A stretch of 64,000 bases of DNA, taken from Siphlonurus alternatus (lineage: Eukaryota > Arthropoda > Insecta > Ephemeroptera > Siphlonuridae). A model generated the notes under the pieces. The model was not told the origin of the DNA, made no database searches, and was given only the letters and a program-made list of their open reading frames with translations. Shown one piece after another: positions 16,370 through 28,008 of this stretch (positions are counted from its first letter, which is position 1; each line of letters opens with the position of its first letter). The position numbers were made by a program, and so were the translations under genes. Where the stretch lies: assembly GCA_949825025.1 (NCBI GenBank), contig OX463779.1, positions 27,246,539-27,310,538 of the forward strand, in the 5' to 3' direction.

Positions 16370-18406
16370 TATTATTAGTCTTTTATTAAACACAGAAAAT
16401 GTACATATTAACAGCACTAGAAACATACATTATAGAAAAACATTACAATAGAACACATAAAACATACATACAAAACATATATAATAGTTACAGAATAATA
16501 GAACAATAGAAAATGATAATAAAACAATATAAAATAAAATAACAGATGATACTAACAGCCTGTTACATCATAATAATAATATATCATATATATAATCACA
16601 TATATATAAGACAAAATATGACATAGAAAATAGATAGAATAAAAAAAACTTATTGCTTCATTGCTATTCAAAATCTATAGACTATATGAAATCTCCCCTG
16701 GCATAATCGCTAATAGACTTAATTCTAGATTTACAGATATTTAAATGATATTGGCTACAATATTCATTACATAATTTACATACACAAGATTGTTCAGCTT
16801 TATGATAACCAGAAGATTTACAAATTAGATAGTGGAAGCCGTGAACAGCCTGGCGAGTTAAAACATTTCTAACATTGGATCTATCCAATTGGGGCAGACA
16901 CCAATATTTACATGTCATAGCATCAGTGCTGTAAAACTCAGGATTAATATCCTGAGCTTTTTGATTCCTGACAGCTATAAAATTGGAATATTGATCTGTC
17001 GTTGGAAGTTTAAACATTTCTTTGATTTCTGTAATAAAATAATTGGAATCTATCAGTTTATAGGCCAGTCTAGTTTCGGTAAATTTTGACAGACACAGTA
17101 ATCTTTTAACAAACATGGCTTTTACTGATTCTAATTTATCAAAATCGGATACAGATAAATGAGGCCATACAATTTCAATACCATAAGTAGCCACAGGGGC
17201 GACTTTTAAATTGAACAGTTTGAGCCCTGTTTTGACGGATAGACCAGACAGCCCTGAGATAGTGTACATAACAGTGATAGCGTTCTTACATCTTTCTGTT
17301 ATATGTTTAGAAAAAGAAAGCCCTGTCATTTGAAGTATTATGCCAAGATATTTAAATGAATTTAGAAATTCAATCTTTTGACCGTCACAATAAATTTCAT
17401 CGTTTTTGCATAACGGTCCGCCTCTTCTAAACTTAACAACCTTGGTTTTCTCTGTGTTAATTTCTAGACCATTTGTTTTGGCCCAGATGGATAGATTATT
17501 TAGCACTTTTTGTAGCTTGACTTTGCTCTTTGAAATAATAGCAAGATCATCTGCATATAAATTTAGTACGACTTGATCATTTTCATTTTCACAGTTTATA
17601 TCTTTTGTAATCTCAGTTATATCTGCAGTAAAAAGATTGAAAAGAAGAGAGCTGCTCGGGTCTCCTTGCAAAACTCCGTTAGATTGAATAATATTACTAG
17701 AACATGATAAGCGATCTTGAACACATACATAATTGATATTTAGAATAACAGCTAAGATATTCAAAATTTCAGAAGGAATTACTTTAAATGACTTCAGCTT
17801 TTCAATGAGCAAATTCCTATTGACCGAATCAAAAGCTTTTCTGAAGTCTACAAAAGCAATATATAAATGACCCTTTGGCTTCTCCAATGCTAGTTTAATT
17901 TGATTATATACTGTGGATACAGCTTGTATTGTGGAACGTCCTGGCATAAAGCCGTATTGCTCTTTTGGAATAAGATAGTGGGTGGAATCAAAAAGCCTGT
18001 TTGCAATTAATCTCGAGAAGAGTTTGTACATGGTATCACCATGGATAATACCTCTGTATGAGTCGGGTGACATAATGTTACCCTTCCCTTTGTATAATAC
18101 CATTAGGTAGGCGATCCGCCACAATTCCGGAATTGTAGCCGTTTCAATACAGAGGTTAAACATATTGGTGATTGTTGGGGTTAACGACTTGCTTACTAGC
18201 TTCAAATGTTCATTCGTAATAAAATCTGGGCCCGAAGCTTTATTGTTTTTTAGGCTTTGCATACAATTATAGACTTCAAATTCATTAAGAGGAATATAAT
18301 TTGAGTTACAATTATAGTCTCTTGTTAATGATAAAAGATTGAGAGTTTGGTCGGATTGTAATTTATTTGTATTTAAGATATTTGTAAAATGGTTTTCCCA
18401 TTTGTC
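16370..18406 (-). mobile_element. 5'-truncated non-LTR retrotransposon (LINE)
   Basis: Element on the minus strand. It begins at 18406 within the linker between the (absent) endonuclease and the reverse transcriptase. It carries one open frame, then about 310 bp of AT-rich 3' UTR with a polyadenylation signal (GTTTAATAAAAG) near the end, and a short TAA-repeat tail. Exact 12-bp duplications flank it. This is the normal result of target-primed reverse transcription that stopped early. The uninterrupted reading frame suggests recent insertion. The clade is not assigned. Confidence 0.9.
16682..18406 (-). CDS. Reverse transcriptase of non-LTR retrotransposon (5'-truncated ORF2)
   Basis: About 574 codons derive from the element; the open frame extends six codons further into flanking DNA (to 18424), so that ATG is not native. 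The reverse transcriptase blocks are visible in order: a KNNKASGPD finger motif near residue 60, NxYRGI-type block near 122, QYGFMPGRST near 157, the catalytic FVDFRKAFDS near 192, the VLQGDPSSSLLFN block near 251, and the catalytic YADD near 290 followed by a LEINTEKTK block. The C-terminus has a Cys-rich knuckle (CKLCNEYCSQYHLNIC, C-x2-C-x7-H-x3-C), typical of several non-LTR clades. The apurinic endonuclease domain and ORF1 are missing, so this copy cannot move by itself. The stop is TAG at 16682-16684. The frame is intact, with no internal stop. Confidence 0.95.
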   Translation of the reverse strand, partial: DKWENHFTNILNTNKLQSDQTLNLLSLTRDYNCNSNYIPLNEFEVYNCMQSLKNNKASGPDFITNEHLKLVSKSLTPTITNMFNLCIETATIPELWRIAYLMVLYKGKGNIMSPDSYRGIIHGDTMYKLFSRLIANRLFDSTHYLIPKEQYGFMPGRSTIQAVSTVYNQIKLALEKPKGHLYIAFVDFRKAFDSVNRNLLIEKLKSFKVIPSEILNILAVILNINYVCVQDRLSCSSNIIQSNGVLQGDPSSSLLFNLFTADITEITKDINCENENDQVVLNLYADDLAIISKSKVKLQKVLNNLSIWAKTNGLEINTEKTKVVKFRRGGPLCKNDEIYCDGQKIEFLNSFKYLGIILQMTGLSFSKHITERCKNAITVMYTISGLSGLSVKTGLKLFNLKVAPVATYGIEIVWPHLSVSDFDKLESVKAMFVKRLLCLSKFTETRLAYKLIDSNYFITEIKEMFKLPTTDQYSNFIAVRNQKAQDINPEFYSTDAMTCKYWCLPQLDRSNVRNVLTRQAVHGFHYLICKSSGYHKAEQSCVCKLCNEYCSQYHLNICKSRIKSISDYARGDFI

Positions 18407-18418
18407 TATGTAAATTAT
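18407..18418. repeat. 12-bp target-site duplication (5' side of LINE)
   Basis: TATGTAAATTAT; the partner of 16358-16369. Confidence 0.85.
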
Positions 18419-19612
18419 ACACAACCAACAATATTACATGATATAATTTTTTTTTTTTGTAAATTTTTCCTTACAACAAAATTGTATTTCCACATAAACA
18501 ATTGGAGTCGAAGCTTTTTTGTAATGAAAAATTGCTTTAAAATAAATATAATACTAATTCAGGGTTCAACGTTGACAACCCTGTGGCATAACGTTCTACC
18601 ACAGCGCATTTCGATTGCCTGCCATATTTACAGTAGAGTGGTGAAAAAAACTCTTACTCATAATTACTGGCGAGTAAGTTTCTTGTTTAATGTTCTATAC
18701 AACGAGGTAAGAAGGCGCACTTACAAACTCTCCTCGAGTTACATGCAGTCAATAATGAACGAAGCCCTGGCGACGTCAGAGTTAAGTTATCGACGACGGA
18801 AAAGGAGGATGAATTTCTTCTCTTCTTGTTCGGGGGCACGGCATTTTTCTCTTCTCATCATCTTTGTGTCCGCCCGGGGCGTGCTTTTCATTCCAGCGCT
18901 TCCTTTCGACAACTACCCGACTCTAATAACGAAATCGTCACCTTTATATTGTTTCCTACCTCAAATAAATTTCAAAATGCATAAAAAGATAATCAACTTT
19001 TTTTTTAATAAAAATAAAACTGCAAGGAAATTTTCAAATATTGGCAGGGATATGACAGCAAGTCAGACTTGTTGCATTAAAGGACCAGTTCAACAATGAA
19101 TATGCATATACAATAACAATAATGTTGCCTATTAATTATTATGTTTTCCATTACAATGTTTTACTGAATTGAATAAGGTATTGAGTTAATATGGACATGA
19201 CAAACTTCAGCGAGTATGAAGTATGAGTAATATTTCAACTTAACCTGGAAAATTTACCCTTTTTTTTTTAACTTGATACTCGATTGAGTAACCGTACGTC
19301 ATGAAAAGAATGCAGTGCCACATTAATTATTTTGTTTACAATAGAAAAATTAAAATTATTGAGGTGAAAACTCCATCGACAAGAAATGTAGAAAAATATA
19401 CAGTTTTTATTTTGCCACGTTTTTATGTCCATAATTAATTATTATGTTCTGTATCTTGCAACAAAGTCAATTTGTCTTCCTTTTCAATGCTTTAGAGTGT
19501 ACGGTTAGTCTGATGTATTACGATTTTTCTAATAAAAGTCTTTTTTCATTGAATCGTCTAATTAAAAAGAGGGGAAAGGAGGGGATGTAAACATTAGGAC
19601 ATTAACCTGCTA
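18419..19612. other. Unrecognised region with a long plus-strand open frame
   Basis: A plus-strand frame is open from the LINE edge to a stop at about 19099 (about 227 codons outside the LINE), long for AT-rich DNA. Its translation is rich in F, K, R and S, has no recognisable domain, and its only early ATGs lie in or near the LINE flank. The middle (18580-18960) is GC-richer, which lowers stop frequency. I do not call a gene. The remainder to 19612 is AT-rich. Confidence 0.35.
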
Positions 19613-19810
19613 AGCAGGCAACCCAAAAATCTTGTGCGGCTGCCCTAATATAGTATGAAATACAGAAACAAAGATTTATTAATATGAAATTATTTACTCT
19701 GCATGTAGTATATCATATTTCTCAGAAATATTAATAATAAATATTAATAAATCTTTGTTTCTGTATTTCATACTATAAGGCAGCCGCACAAGATTTTTGG
19801 GTTGCCTGCT
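19613..19810. mobile_element. TA-target palindromic MITE (AGCAGGCAACCC family)
   Basis: The terminal inverted repeats begin AGCAGGCAACCCAAAAATCT and are perfect for 32 bp. With a small gap they pair for about 75 bp. TA dinucleotides flank both ends (19611-19612 and 19811-19812). It is 198 bp and non-coding; the structure is as for Tc1/mariner-derived MITEs. Confidence 0.88.
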
Positions 19811-20085
19811 TACAGAATTATCTCTATATTTAGAGCTTTAGTTTATTATAACAGTTATGATTTGAGTTGGTGAAGTTCTGCATGCCCAGTCAAGGCAATG
19901 GTCTAGCAGGTACGTCTAATTCAAGAACTATTTACTACCAGTATATAGTCGTTGCGTCTAATTGAGCGATCCTGGGGAGCTAGCACCGAGCACCAAACCT
20001 GCAGATGTATCACACTTTACTGCGACTTAACTTGTTCGTCGTTTAAATACGTTTATAGACTTTATAGAAATGCAACAAAAATATT

Positions 20086-20240
20086 GAGTGCGATTCACGA
20101 AGAAGTTAGCCAGGTTTCCAACCACGTTTAGCTTAACCACGTTTAACTATACCTGTTTTACGTGTTAAACCACCTAGTTAAACGTGGTTAAGCTAAACGT
20201 GGTTAGAAACCTGGCTAACTGCTTCGTGAATCACACCCAT
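20086..20240. mobile_element. MITE, 'TTCACGAA' family, copy 3 (palindromic)
   Basis: Ends are GTGCGATTCACGAAG and CTTCGTGAATCACACCCA. The interior is itself nearly palindromic, with repeated TTAACCACGTTTA and AAACGTGGTTAAG units, making a hairpin of almost the full length. It is a longer-stem variant of the family at 40119. Confidence 0.85.
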
Positions 20241-20294
20241 TATCAACAACCTTCCATAATTTTATATTCAAGTGATCAAGGCTTTTCAAAAACC

Positions 20295-20297
<3 letters not shown>

Positions 20298-20334
<37 letters not shown>
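20298..20334. repeat. Poly(T) tract, about 37 nt
   Basis: A T homopolymer. It could be a retrosequence tail read from the minus strand, but no sequence next to it was recognised. Confidence 0.9.
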
Positions 20335-20337
<3 letters not shown>

Positions 20338-21565
20338 AACAACCGACGATGCAGAGTTGTAGAAAACCATTTCACTCAAGACGTAATTAACTTTCAAGCC
20401 TCGATCATTGCGAACTCTCGCACTTCTGCAAGTTAGGCAACAAGCTTCACCACAGGCTGTGCTGTTTATTACTTTACCGTACTCTCATGACGAATATTAT
20501 AAGGAGAATGAAATTTACTAAAAGCATGCAGTAAAGTTTATTTAAAAAATAAAACAAATTTTACTCCATTACTTAAAGAGCTACAAAGTGCGTTCAAGTA
20601 TTTATATACATATTTTATAATAAAAGTTTTTCTTCGTTGTTTGTTTTTGTTTTTGCTTTTTCATAGTTTATGCCCTGTAGACTCTATAAAATTATGTGTG
20701 GCCTGTTATATCTTACTATTATAACAACTTTTATGTTGTGTGTCAAATTAAAACCAAGAGAAATATTGCAAACAATGACATTTATTCCTTGGGGTTCGTC
20801 TAGTGAAAGAGCTTAGGGTCCCTTACAACGGTCTAATTGGCCGCGCCTTATTTTGGTCCCTTGTGATTTGGCCGAGTTCAGTCAAGACTGGCACATTCTT
20901 TAAACTTGTTTTTGAATAATTTAACAATGACAGACAGGGTGAATAACTTTCAGATTATTTCATTAATAATATATAATAATCAAGGTTTTAACCTTTTAGG
21001 TTGTTTGGTTGGTATTTTGGGACAATTGACACATTTTGGTCATGTATGCCCCCTTTAACCTTTTAACTTTAGCAAACTATAACTGTAATTATTAAGAATA
21101 ATGAGTTTCATTATGAAAATTATTGTTGGTACGTATGTTTATTAAAGAAGTTGAATTATGCCGGAGAATTCCTTTTATATATATATTTTTGTTTTGTTTT
21201 ACATATAAATATGTTTTTTATTTTAAATATTTTGGTGCTTTTAAGTTTTGATTCCTGCGAATTAATTAATCAAAACTTATTAATTCATTAAAATTCAATT
21301 AATTGCGCTAGCTACCACATAAAATAATAAACCGTACCGAAAATAATAATAACATATCCCTCTATCTCTATCCATTTTTCTTTTCTAATTGTAATTTTTA
21401 TCCTCTACACATTTTTTTTTACCATTTCATATTACCGAACAGTGTAGCACGATTGGTTAAGGCGAATGCCAGGGCAGTTCTTAACACAAGGCCGCAGCCG
21501 CCTCCTTTTCTATCCTAGTATCCCACTGTTGTTAATACTGTTGTTAAGTTTGAATGCTTACACTA
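20335..21565. other. AT-rich sequence without a gene
   Basis: A 44-bp segment at 21010-21053 (containing CAATTGACACATTTTG) recurs at 15573-15619. A tRNA A-box-like GGTTAAGGCG at about 21456 has no B-box partner. No gene is recognised. Confidence 0.5.
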
Positions 21566-21894
21566 ATGGACAACCTACATGGAAATTTTTTATGCAGAAA
21601 TGAATAGAAGGCACCAAATTATGCTAACTGAATTTTTTTAGATATTTTTGAGGCCCAGAACTATTTTTAAATAATTATTGAAAGTTCTGTAAGTTAAGTT
21701 GGCACCCCTGAATCCTTAATAAAAAAAGATAAGACTGAGACGCCTATTGACGCCTCCAGGGGGCGTGGCCGCACTTTCAATAACTATTTAAAAATTGTTC
21801 TGGGTTTCAAAAAAATCTGAAAATTTTCAGAGTAGCATAATTTGGTGCCCTCTATTCATTTCTGCAATAAAAAAATTTCATGTAGGTTGTCCAT
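21566..21894. mobile_element. TA-target MITE, six-copy family, copy 2
   Basis: The ends are ATGGACAACCTACATG and CATGTAGGTTGTCCAT. The interior shows the family's paired blocks (TGCAGAAATGAATAGA; AACTATTTTTAAATAATTAT) and a central GGATCC-less asymmetric core. TA lies on the left; the right flank reads AG, so one duplication base has changed. 329 bp, non-coding. Confidence 0.88.
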
Positions 21895-21924
21895 AGCAGA
21901 ATATGCTGTAGTAAGCTAACATCG

Positions 21925-21962
<38 letters not shown>

Positions 21963-22848
21963 CTCAAAATGTATAATTATATATTTTTAGAATATATTTC
22001 TTGTACTTTTATATGATATTATGAAATATGAATATCATAATACATGTAAACCTAGAAACTAAAAATATTTTAAAAATCAATTTGAAGCAACATTATATAA
22101 TAAAGAAATATGCATTTTTATCCCTTTTAACACTCGTGTTATATTTTGTCACTGCTATGTTCTTGTTAGCATAATTTTTTATTATAAAGTTTTATTTGTA
22201 GGATAATCTTTAGCTTCTTCTTTGCGGGTTTTTCTTTTGTTAATTTATTAAAGTACGTGAAAGTTGTGCGTGGAAAGTTTGGTGAACAAGATATGGAGAA
22301 GCAATGAGAACAAACGCTCGAGTTGCTGCCTAACTTTTCAACCATTAGATTAACTCCTGGATCAAGCGGCGCGGTCTTGTTGTTGTTTATATGCAATATG
22401 GTAATAAAATCATAATTAGTGACTCGTTCGCACTGGACTTTGAAATTTCAATATTCTATAGAACATTGCATCATTAAAGTGTATTCAGTATATAGCTAAA
22501 CTGTGAATCAAATTTAAAAATAACCACCACAGGATATATCGGGAGAGCAAGAGGGCACATATTTTTCTTTTCAAAATAATTTTCATTTATATTATTATAA
22601 TAATGAAGTAAGCTTGATTGCAAATTTAAGACTGGGAAATTGTTCTTGGCTTGTTTGTTTGTAATATTAAAAGTAATTTTTTTGTTAAGCATGTCTGTTT
22701 AAATTTATTTAATAGAATCTTGGAAGTTAGGTTTACTATTTATTAGCATGTAGATTTTGTGTTGGAAATAATTTTATAAGTGTGTATAAAAAAACGTATA
22801 AATTAAACATATATACTTGAATTGAAATTTAAAAGATTTTAAACTCGC

Positions 22849-22879
<31 letters not shown>

Positions 22880-23104
22880 CATATATGCATATTTCCTTTG
22901 TGCTTCTTTTCTATACACATTCAACATGATTCAATGAACTGCTTTTTTCTCCTTTTTCATATCAATTTCTTATTGTGCTTCTATATATATATAATATATA
23001 CGACAAGAAATATTTATTTATGTTTATTTATTTATTTTTAGAAATATATGAAATATCTTATATCATTCTAAAGTAATTTTTTCATCTTTAAATAAAATGA
23101 AATG

Positions 23105-23180
<76 letters not shown>

Positions 23181-25577
23181 GTATATAATCTTAAAGTATT
23201 GAGACTACTGAGTGCACTGCAAGTATACACGAACCGCCATGCAGTCATATATTATAAAACATGTAAAACATTTTCTATATAATGATTTATTCATAATTAT
23301 ACTATCATATCATAGACTATTTTTTTCAAAAAATTAAATTCTAATAATTTTATTATGTGGCGTTTTGAATGATTGACGACGCTTGTATAAAATGCACGCT
23401 GCTATACTAACGATTCGACTAATATTAATATTTATAGTATTATCAAAAAATAGAATCATATTTCCATAGTGTCAAGACTATGCACGTGAGTTAATTGACA
23501 GGTCTATGCATTAATTGTTCCGGCTAGTCCTGGCCATGGTTGTAGTGAAATTTTGAGACACTTCACCAATCCACCGCTAATAAAATCATAATTGTCTAAC
23601 TACATAATTATAGAGTTGACCTGTCATGTGACATAAATTATAAAGCTGTTTTTTATTTAATATATTAGGTGTATAAATATATTTTTATATATATATTGCA
23701 CTGAATTTAATAAATTAGTACAGAATATTAATGATAATCAAACAAAAACAAAAATAGTACTAAAGAGCTTGCTTTAATTATGCATTAGCTTAATTTAATA
23801 AATATTAATCCCCATCATATACTTCGTTATCAACGATACCGTCGTTTGGCCGGACGCCTCGCCTTTATCTGAGCTGTCGCCTGTGAGAGCCCAGCACGTG
23901 CCGGTCTGCTGCCTCCATTAACGTCTGATATTTGAATAATTAACTTCGCACTTAGCCTCGTGAAAATTAAATAGCGTCAGAGCTGCGGCAGAAAGTTAAA
24001 GGCTTGCGTGATTTCCTCCACAAGTCTTAATTCATTTATTGTTTTATTCTCGAAAAAAAAATATGCTGTGCTAATTGAGGTTTATTTCTTAAATGATTAA
24101 ATTAAAAAAAAATATTATATAATATACACATATGTGTATATATAAACTACATATTACAATTTTTTTTCTATAATAAGAAGTAGTTTCATTGCCATATATA
24201 TAATTAACCAAATTATACACAATTTCCCGTACAAAAATTCCCTCTGCAATAGATCGATAGCGTCAATCTTCAAATAATGTTAATAATGCATTGACACTGT
24301 ATTGATATTTCTTCGCGAGGGGAGTATTGAATTAATTTGAGACGTTGACTGTAACGAAATTGCAAATACAGTCTTGAATTGTAAAAAAACTATTAACATT
24401 CAATTTCGGATTAAAAAAGTGAGATTCTTCCTCTCCCCTACTGCCTTGAGCCAAAACGCCACATACAAAACTAATACACCCTTGACTCGATCACCCTGAA
24501 TTTGTTGGCATTGTCTCCTCCTTGGATTGCCTCCAGTTTTAGATCATAAATAATAATGAAAAACTATCAATTAATAACAATGTTTTATTGTTTTAATATT
24601 TTTATTTACTTAAAATTACAACATTAATACTGAGATTTTTTTATGTATTTTATATTATTGAATATAAATCACAACAATAATAATAATAAATTAAAATTTC
24701 AGTCAGATACAAACGAAAAGAAGTAAGTACTATTTATTGAGATGGGGGTGCGAAGTTACAAAGTTGGCACTGCGGAACAATTTATCGTAGTTCTCAAACT
24801 TTAAAAAACTTAACAAGAATTAATGTTAATTATACAACAATACCGCACCAACTTCTGTCATGTGAAACCCTGCACACATAGAAGTAGGTAGGCTTGCAAC
24901 CAACAAAATAACGTACAAGACTGTTGAATGTATAACATAAGAACTAATATCATATATTGGAGTTAAAAAACAAATTTAACATAATATACACAAATATTTA
25001 AAAAACAAATAACAGAAAATTTGCTTTTTTCCCATAAGATATAAGATATCTATATAAGCATTTTTCCTTTTTAATTATATTATATTTTACGTAGGTTAAG
25101 ATAGAAGAAAATTATTATGTTAATTAATATTGTAGAGAATAAAAAGCTTAAATATAGATAATCACAAAGAAACAGTATGAGAGAGATAGCTTAATTTAAT
25201 TATATAACCGTTTCAAACCCTAGAACGCTGTAATTATATTACATAATTATGATTAAAGATATTCACAAAAACATCAGACATGAAGGAACAATGACAGCCT
25301 TGCTAATGCTGAACCGTCTATCACACTAATGCTCCCCCAACCCACCCAGTTTTTCTTTGTTCAACCCCTAATTTTTCTCTCTCCATGGAAAATAATAAGG
25401 GTGAATACCCTTTACCCTTAAAACACCATTTATCCAGTAAACACAACTCTGTCGGTCCAGTATTGGTCCAGTGCTTTGACTGTTGGGCCAGTACTGACTA
25501 CCTTATCAAATTACCTTCAGAGCGCTTTGTCCTTTTACCGTCCTCAAATTTTCAAATCTGCTGAAGAGAGGGTATTA
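21895..25577. other. AT-rich sequence with microsatellites, no gene
   Basis: TA tracts at 21929-21957, about 22852-22890 and 23110-23179. A GC-richer pocket at about 23840-24010 shows no frame with clear splice sites. Nothing else is recognised. Confidence 0.5.
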
Positions 25578-25905
25578 GGCTGAAAATACGAGCTTTTTGT
25601 TTTGCGCCTAAACAGAAGTAGCAACTCCAAAGTCGCAACTTTTAACCCTGGCAGAGCCAGGCTATGTAAGTGGAGGGGGTTTGGCGCAGTGACGTCACGG
25701 CCAATCGTATTTTAGGTTTTTAAAACCTAAAATACGAGCTTTTTCTAGAAGTCGCAAAACCAGTAACGCCCTCTCTGATTGGTCGTGACGTCACTGAGCC
25801 AAACCCCCTCCACTTACATAGCCTGGCTCTGCCAGGGTTAAAAGTTGCGACTTTGGAGTTGCTACTTCTGTTTAGGCGCAAAACAAAAAGCTCGTACTTT
25901 CAGCC
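25578..25905. mobile_element. Palindromic MITE with TTA target duplication (PIF/Harbinger-like)
   Basis: The terminal repeats GGCTGAAAATACGAGC and GCTCGTACTTTCAGCC continue as arms of about 150 bp, enclosing a smaller internal palindrome around AAATACG/CGTATTTT. TTA flanks both ends (25575-25577 and 25906-25908). It is much GC-richer than the surroundings and non-coding. A 3-bp TTA target fits the PIF/Harbinger superfamily. It lies about 450 bp beyond the cytochrome b5 stop codon. Confidence 0.88.
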
Positions 25906-26349
25906 TTATAAATTACGGGGAAAGTGAGAAGGAAGCATAGAGATATTATGAGGGAGTGTGCAATATACAAAATTATATTTTAAGTGCTCAATGCTATTTC
26001 TGATTTTATGTAATATATCGTGAGGTGTACAACATGAAAATTGTAGACAAAAGAGATAAAGTAAAACATTATGAAATAGTTAATGTGGCTAAAATTGCAA
26101 ACTAGATTGTTTCTGTATCAATATTAAGATGATGGACTAAGTATTGTGGCTGACTGGCTGTGTTTTAGATAATTAAAGCAATGCATTTTACAAAGTTTAA
26201 GGCAATTTCTGTAATTTGTATTTTTACTAATTAATTTTCCTTTTCTTCAAATCTTTTGTTCAGTGACATAATTATATATTATGGAAGTAAGTGGAATTAT
26301 GCCTGACAGCTTCTAGTTGACACAATGAGCGTGGTTATACCATGAGGGT
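25906..26349. other. 3' flank of the cytochrome b5-like gene
   Basis: Downstream of the stop codon on the minus strand. No canonical AATAAA is seen. The variant AGTAAA (minus strand, about 26224-26229) is the nearest candidate polyadenylation signal. Confidence 0.35.
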
Positions 26350-26523
26350 CTACGTGGTCTTGGCTGGCAGTCGAGGTCCGAAGATTCGTTGGTGTGCGGG
26401 TAGACGGCCCACTAGACACTTTTCAAGGGCGCGGAGGGCCGCCGGGCCGTGGTTTACGCTGCGGAAGGCCAGACTGGCGTCGCGACCCGCGTACTCCAGC
26501 ATGACGTCATCGCCACCAGGATG
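26350..26523 (-). CDS. Cytochrome b5-like protein, terminal exon (residues 93-149)
   Basis: The acceptor (TTGACATTGCAG) is directly followed by the haem motif HPGG, read in phase 0, and the exon ends at TAG (26350-26352). It encodes the second half of the cytochrome b5 fold: HPGGDDVMLEYAGRDASLAF, then NH at residues 116-117, then a GRLPAHQRIF tail. His93 and His117 are the expected axial haem ligands; their 24-residue spacing equals that of classical cytochrome b5 (His39 and His63 in the bovine protein). No hydrophobic C-terminal anchor follows, so the protein is predicted soluble, unlike microsomal b5. Base composition is far GC-richer than its surroundings. Confidence 0.93.
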   Translation of the reverse strand, partial: HPGGDDVMLEYAGRDASLAFRSVNHGPAALRALEKCLVGRLPAHQRIFGPRLPAKTT

Positions 26524-27201
26524 CTGCAATGTCAAGATTACATGAGAGCCGGAAGTGGAGGAACAATCAGCTGTCTCGTTGAAGATGCTAAAAATTGAAA
26601 ATTTAGTCTCATGTTTCTTACAGACGTCGCATCAACTTTATCCTCCGATACGTCGGAGATACAAGTTGTTAATTGGTGGTCATCCATCTATATTCTATAA
26701 TAATGATGTGTTGAAATAATCATTTAAGTAGGGAGTTTTTAATTGTATTAATTAGTTATAAATTATAATATTTAATCCCCTTCCGATTTAGCAATAAACC
26801 TTTATTTATCCAATATGTAGCAAGGACAAAATATCTACTCCTGCCTGATTTGAGCAAAGATGCAATGACTTATAAGATATAATTAAGAATATTATATCAT
26901 TTAAAATTTAAAGTCACCTAATTGGATTTGTAATTAAGGTTAATTCCGAAATTTAAACAAGAAATATTTTTATTATTTTTAATATGCATTTTTTTCTAAT
27001 TATTTAATTATAATTTATATTAAAGTTAAGTTGTTAATTGATTATTAAAATTTTAATTATTCATTTGCATCTAACAAGAAAACATTAATCAGAAAATTCA
27101 TTTCTCCGCACCACGGACCCTTGCAGATATACGAAGTCACAATAAAATCAATTTTAATAACCCCAAATTGAAGTTAGGAGTTAATTCTCGCGACGTCTCA
27201 C
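26524..27201 (-). other. Intron 2 of the cytochrome b5-like gene
   Basis: A 678-bp phase-0 intron from GTGAGA (27196-27201) to TTGCAG (26524-26529) on minus. It separates the E from the HPGG of the first haem ligand motif. The contents are AT-rich and unremarkable. Confidence 0.9.
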
Positions 27202-27417
27202 CTCTTGCAGAAAGTTGGTGACGTCATAGACGAGGTCATGCACCACGATCCAGCAGTCCTTGGCATGGTCGTGCCATGCCACCTCGGCCAGCGAGTACTC
27301 GGGCAGGCCGCGCAGTGCAGAGCAGCTCGTGTCGTCCTCCGCGCTCGTCGAGGAAATCCCAGCGAGGCGCAGTGCCGTGGCGGCCAGGCAAAGAGCGTCG
27401 GAGGCGAGCGACAAAAC
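27202..27417 (-). CDS. Cytochrome b5-like protein, central exon (residues 21-92)
   Basis: Small electron-carrier haem protein. The 216-nt exon has a GTGCCGCAG acceptor and a CAAGAG/GTGAGA donor, both phase 0. It encodes a variable N-terminal part (VLSLASDALC through TSCSALRG), then the start of the cytochrome b5 domain: LPEYSLAEVAWHDHAKDCW, IVVHDLVYDVTNFLQE. The pattern 'W-hydrophobic-YDVTxFL' just before HPGG is diagnostic. Joined with 34797-34859 and 26350-26523 it gives a 149-residue protein. From memory, the ending GxLPxxQRIF resembles the small soluble cytochrome b5-like proteins of insects (for example Drosophila CG6870); a database search would settle this. High GC3 codon use contrasts with the AT-rich introns. 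Overlapping plus-strand frames are shadows. Confidence 0.95.
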
Positions 27418-27794
27418 CTGCGGCACGGGGACACGTCAGAGAAGCGAGGGTGGTCTGGCCATGGGGTAAAACGTGTAGCTTCATTAGACAGCACTGGAGG
27501 TTAGCCTGGGTCATGTCACAGAGGACCAGGCTGGCTTCACATTTCCAACTTTTGAACAAATTGTAAGATTATGAATAGTCAGGTAAGGAAATGGGGTAGG
27601 GAGTGGGAAGTATAGGGGTACGTACACGTTGTAAACATAAAACACTTGATTCTCCAAGTCGATTAACTTTACGGGTTCAGAAAAAAAAATCTGATTTCAT
27701 TAATTTTTTTTTTCAACACAAACATTAGTGTATCAAGTGCTCTAAAAAAAATTATTATTATACCAAAGGTAACAAAATTAATATAATATAATAT

Positions 27795-28008
27795 ATTATA
27801 TTATATATATTATATTATATTATATTATATTATATTATATTATATTATATTATATTATATTATATTATATTATATTATATTATATTATATTATATTATAT
27901 TATATTATATTATATTATATTATATTATATTATATTATATTATATTATATTATATTATATTATATTATATTATATTATATTATATTATATTATATTATAT
28001 TATATTAT
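27795..28008. repeat. (ATTAT)n pentanucleotide array
   Basis: About 43 near-perfect 5-bp units, lying in intron 1 about 380 bp beyond the acceptor of the central exon. Confidence 0.97.

Noticed and set aside
21440..21500. tRNA-like GGTTAAGGCG A box
   Set aside because: No B box, no cloverleaf; similar weak A-box words near 170 and 43570 also lack a B box.
27198..27566. Several plus- and minus-strand frames of about 100 codons over the cytochrome b5 exon
   Set aside because: Shadows of the real GC-rich exon in other frames.
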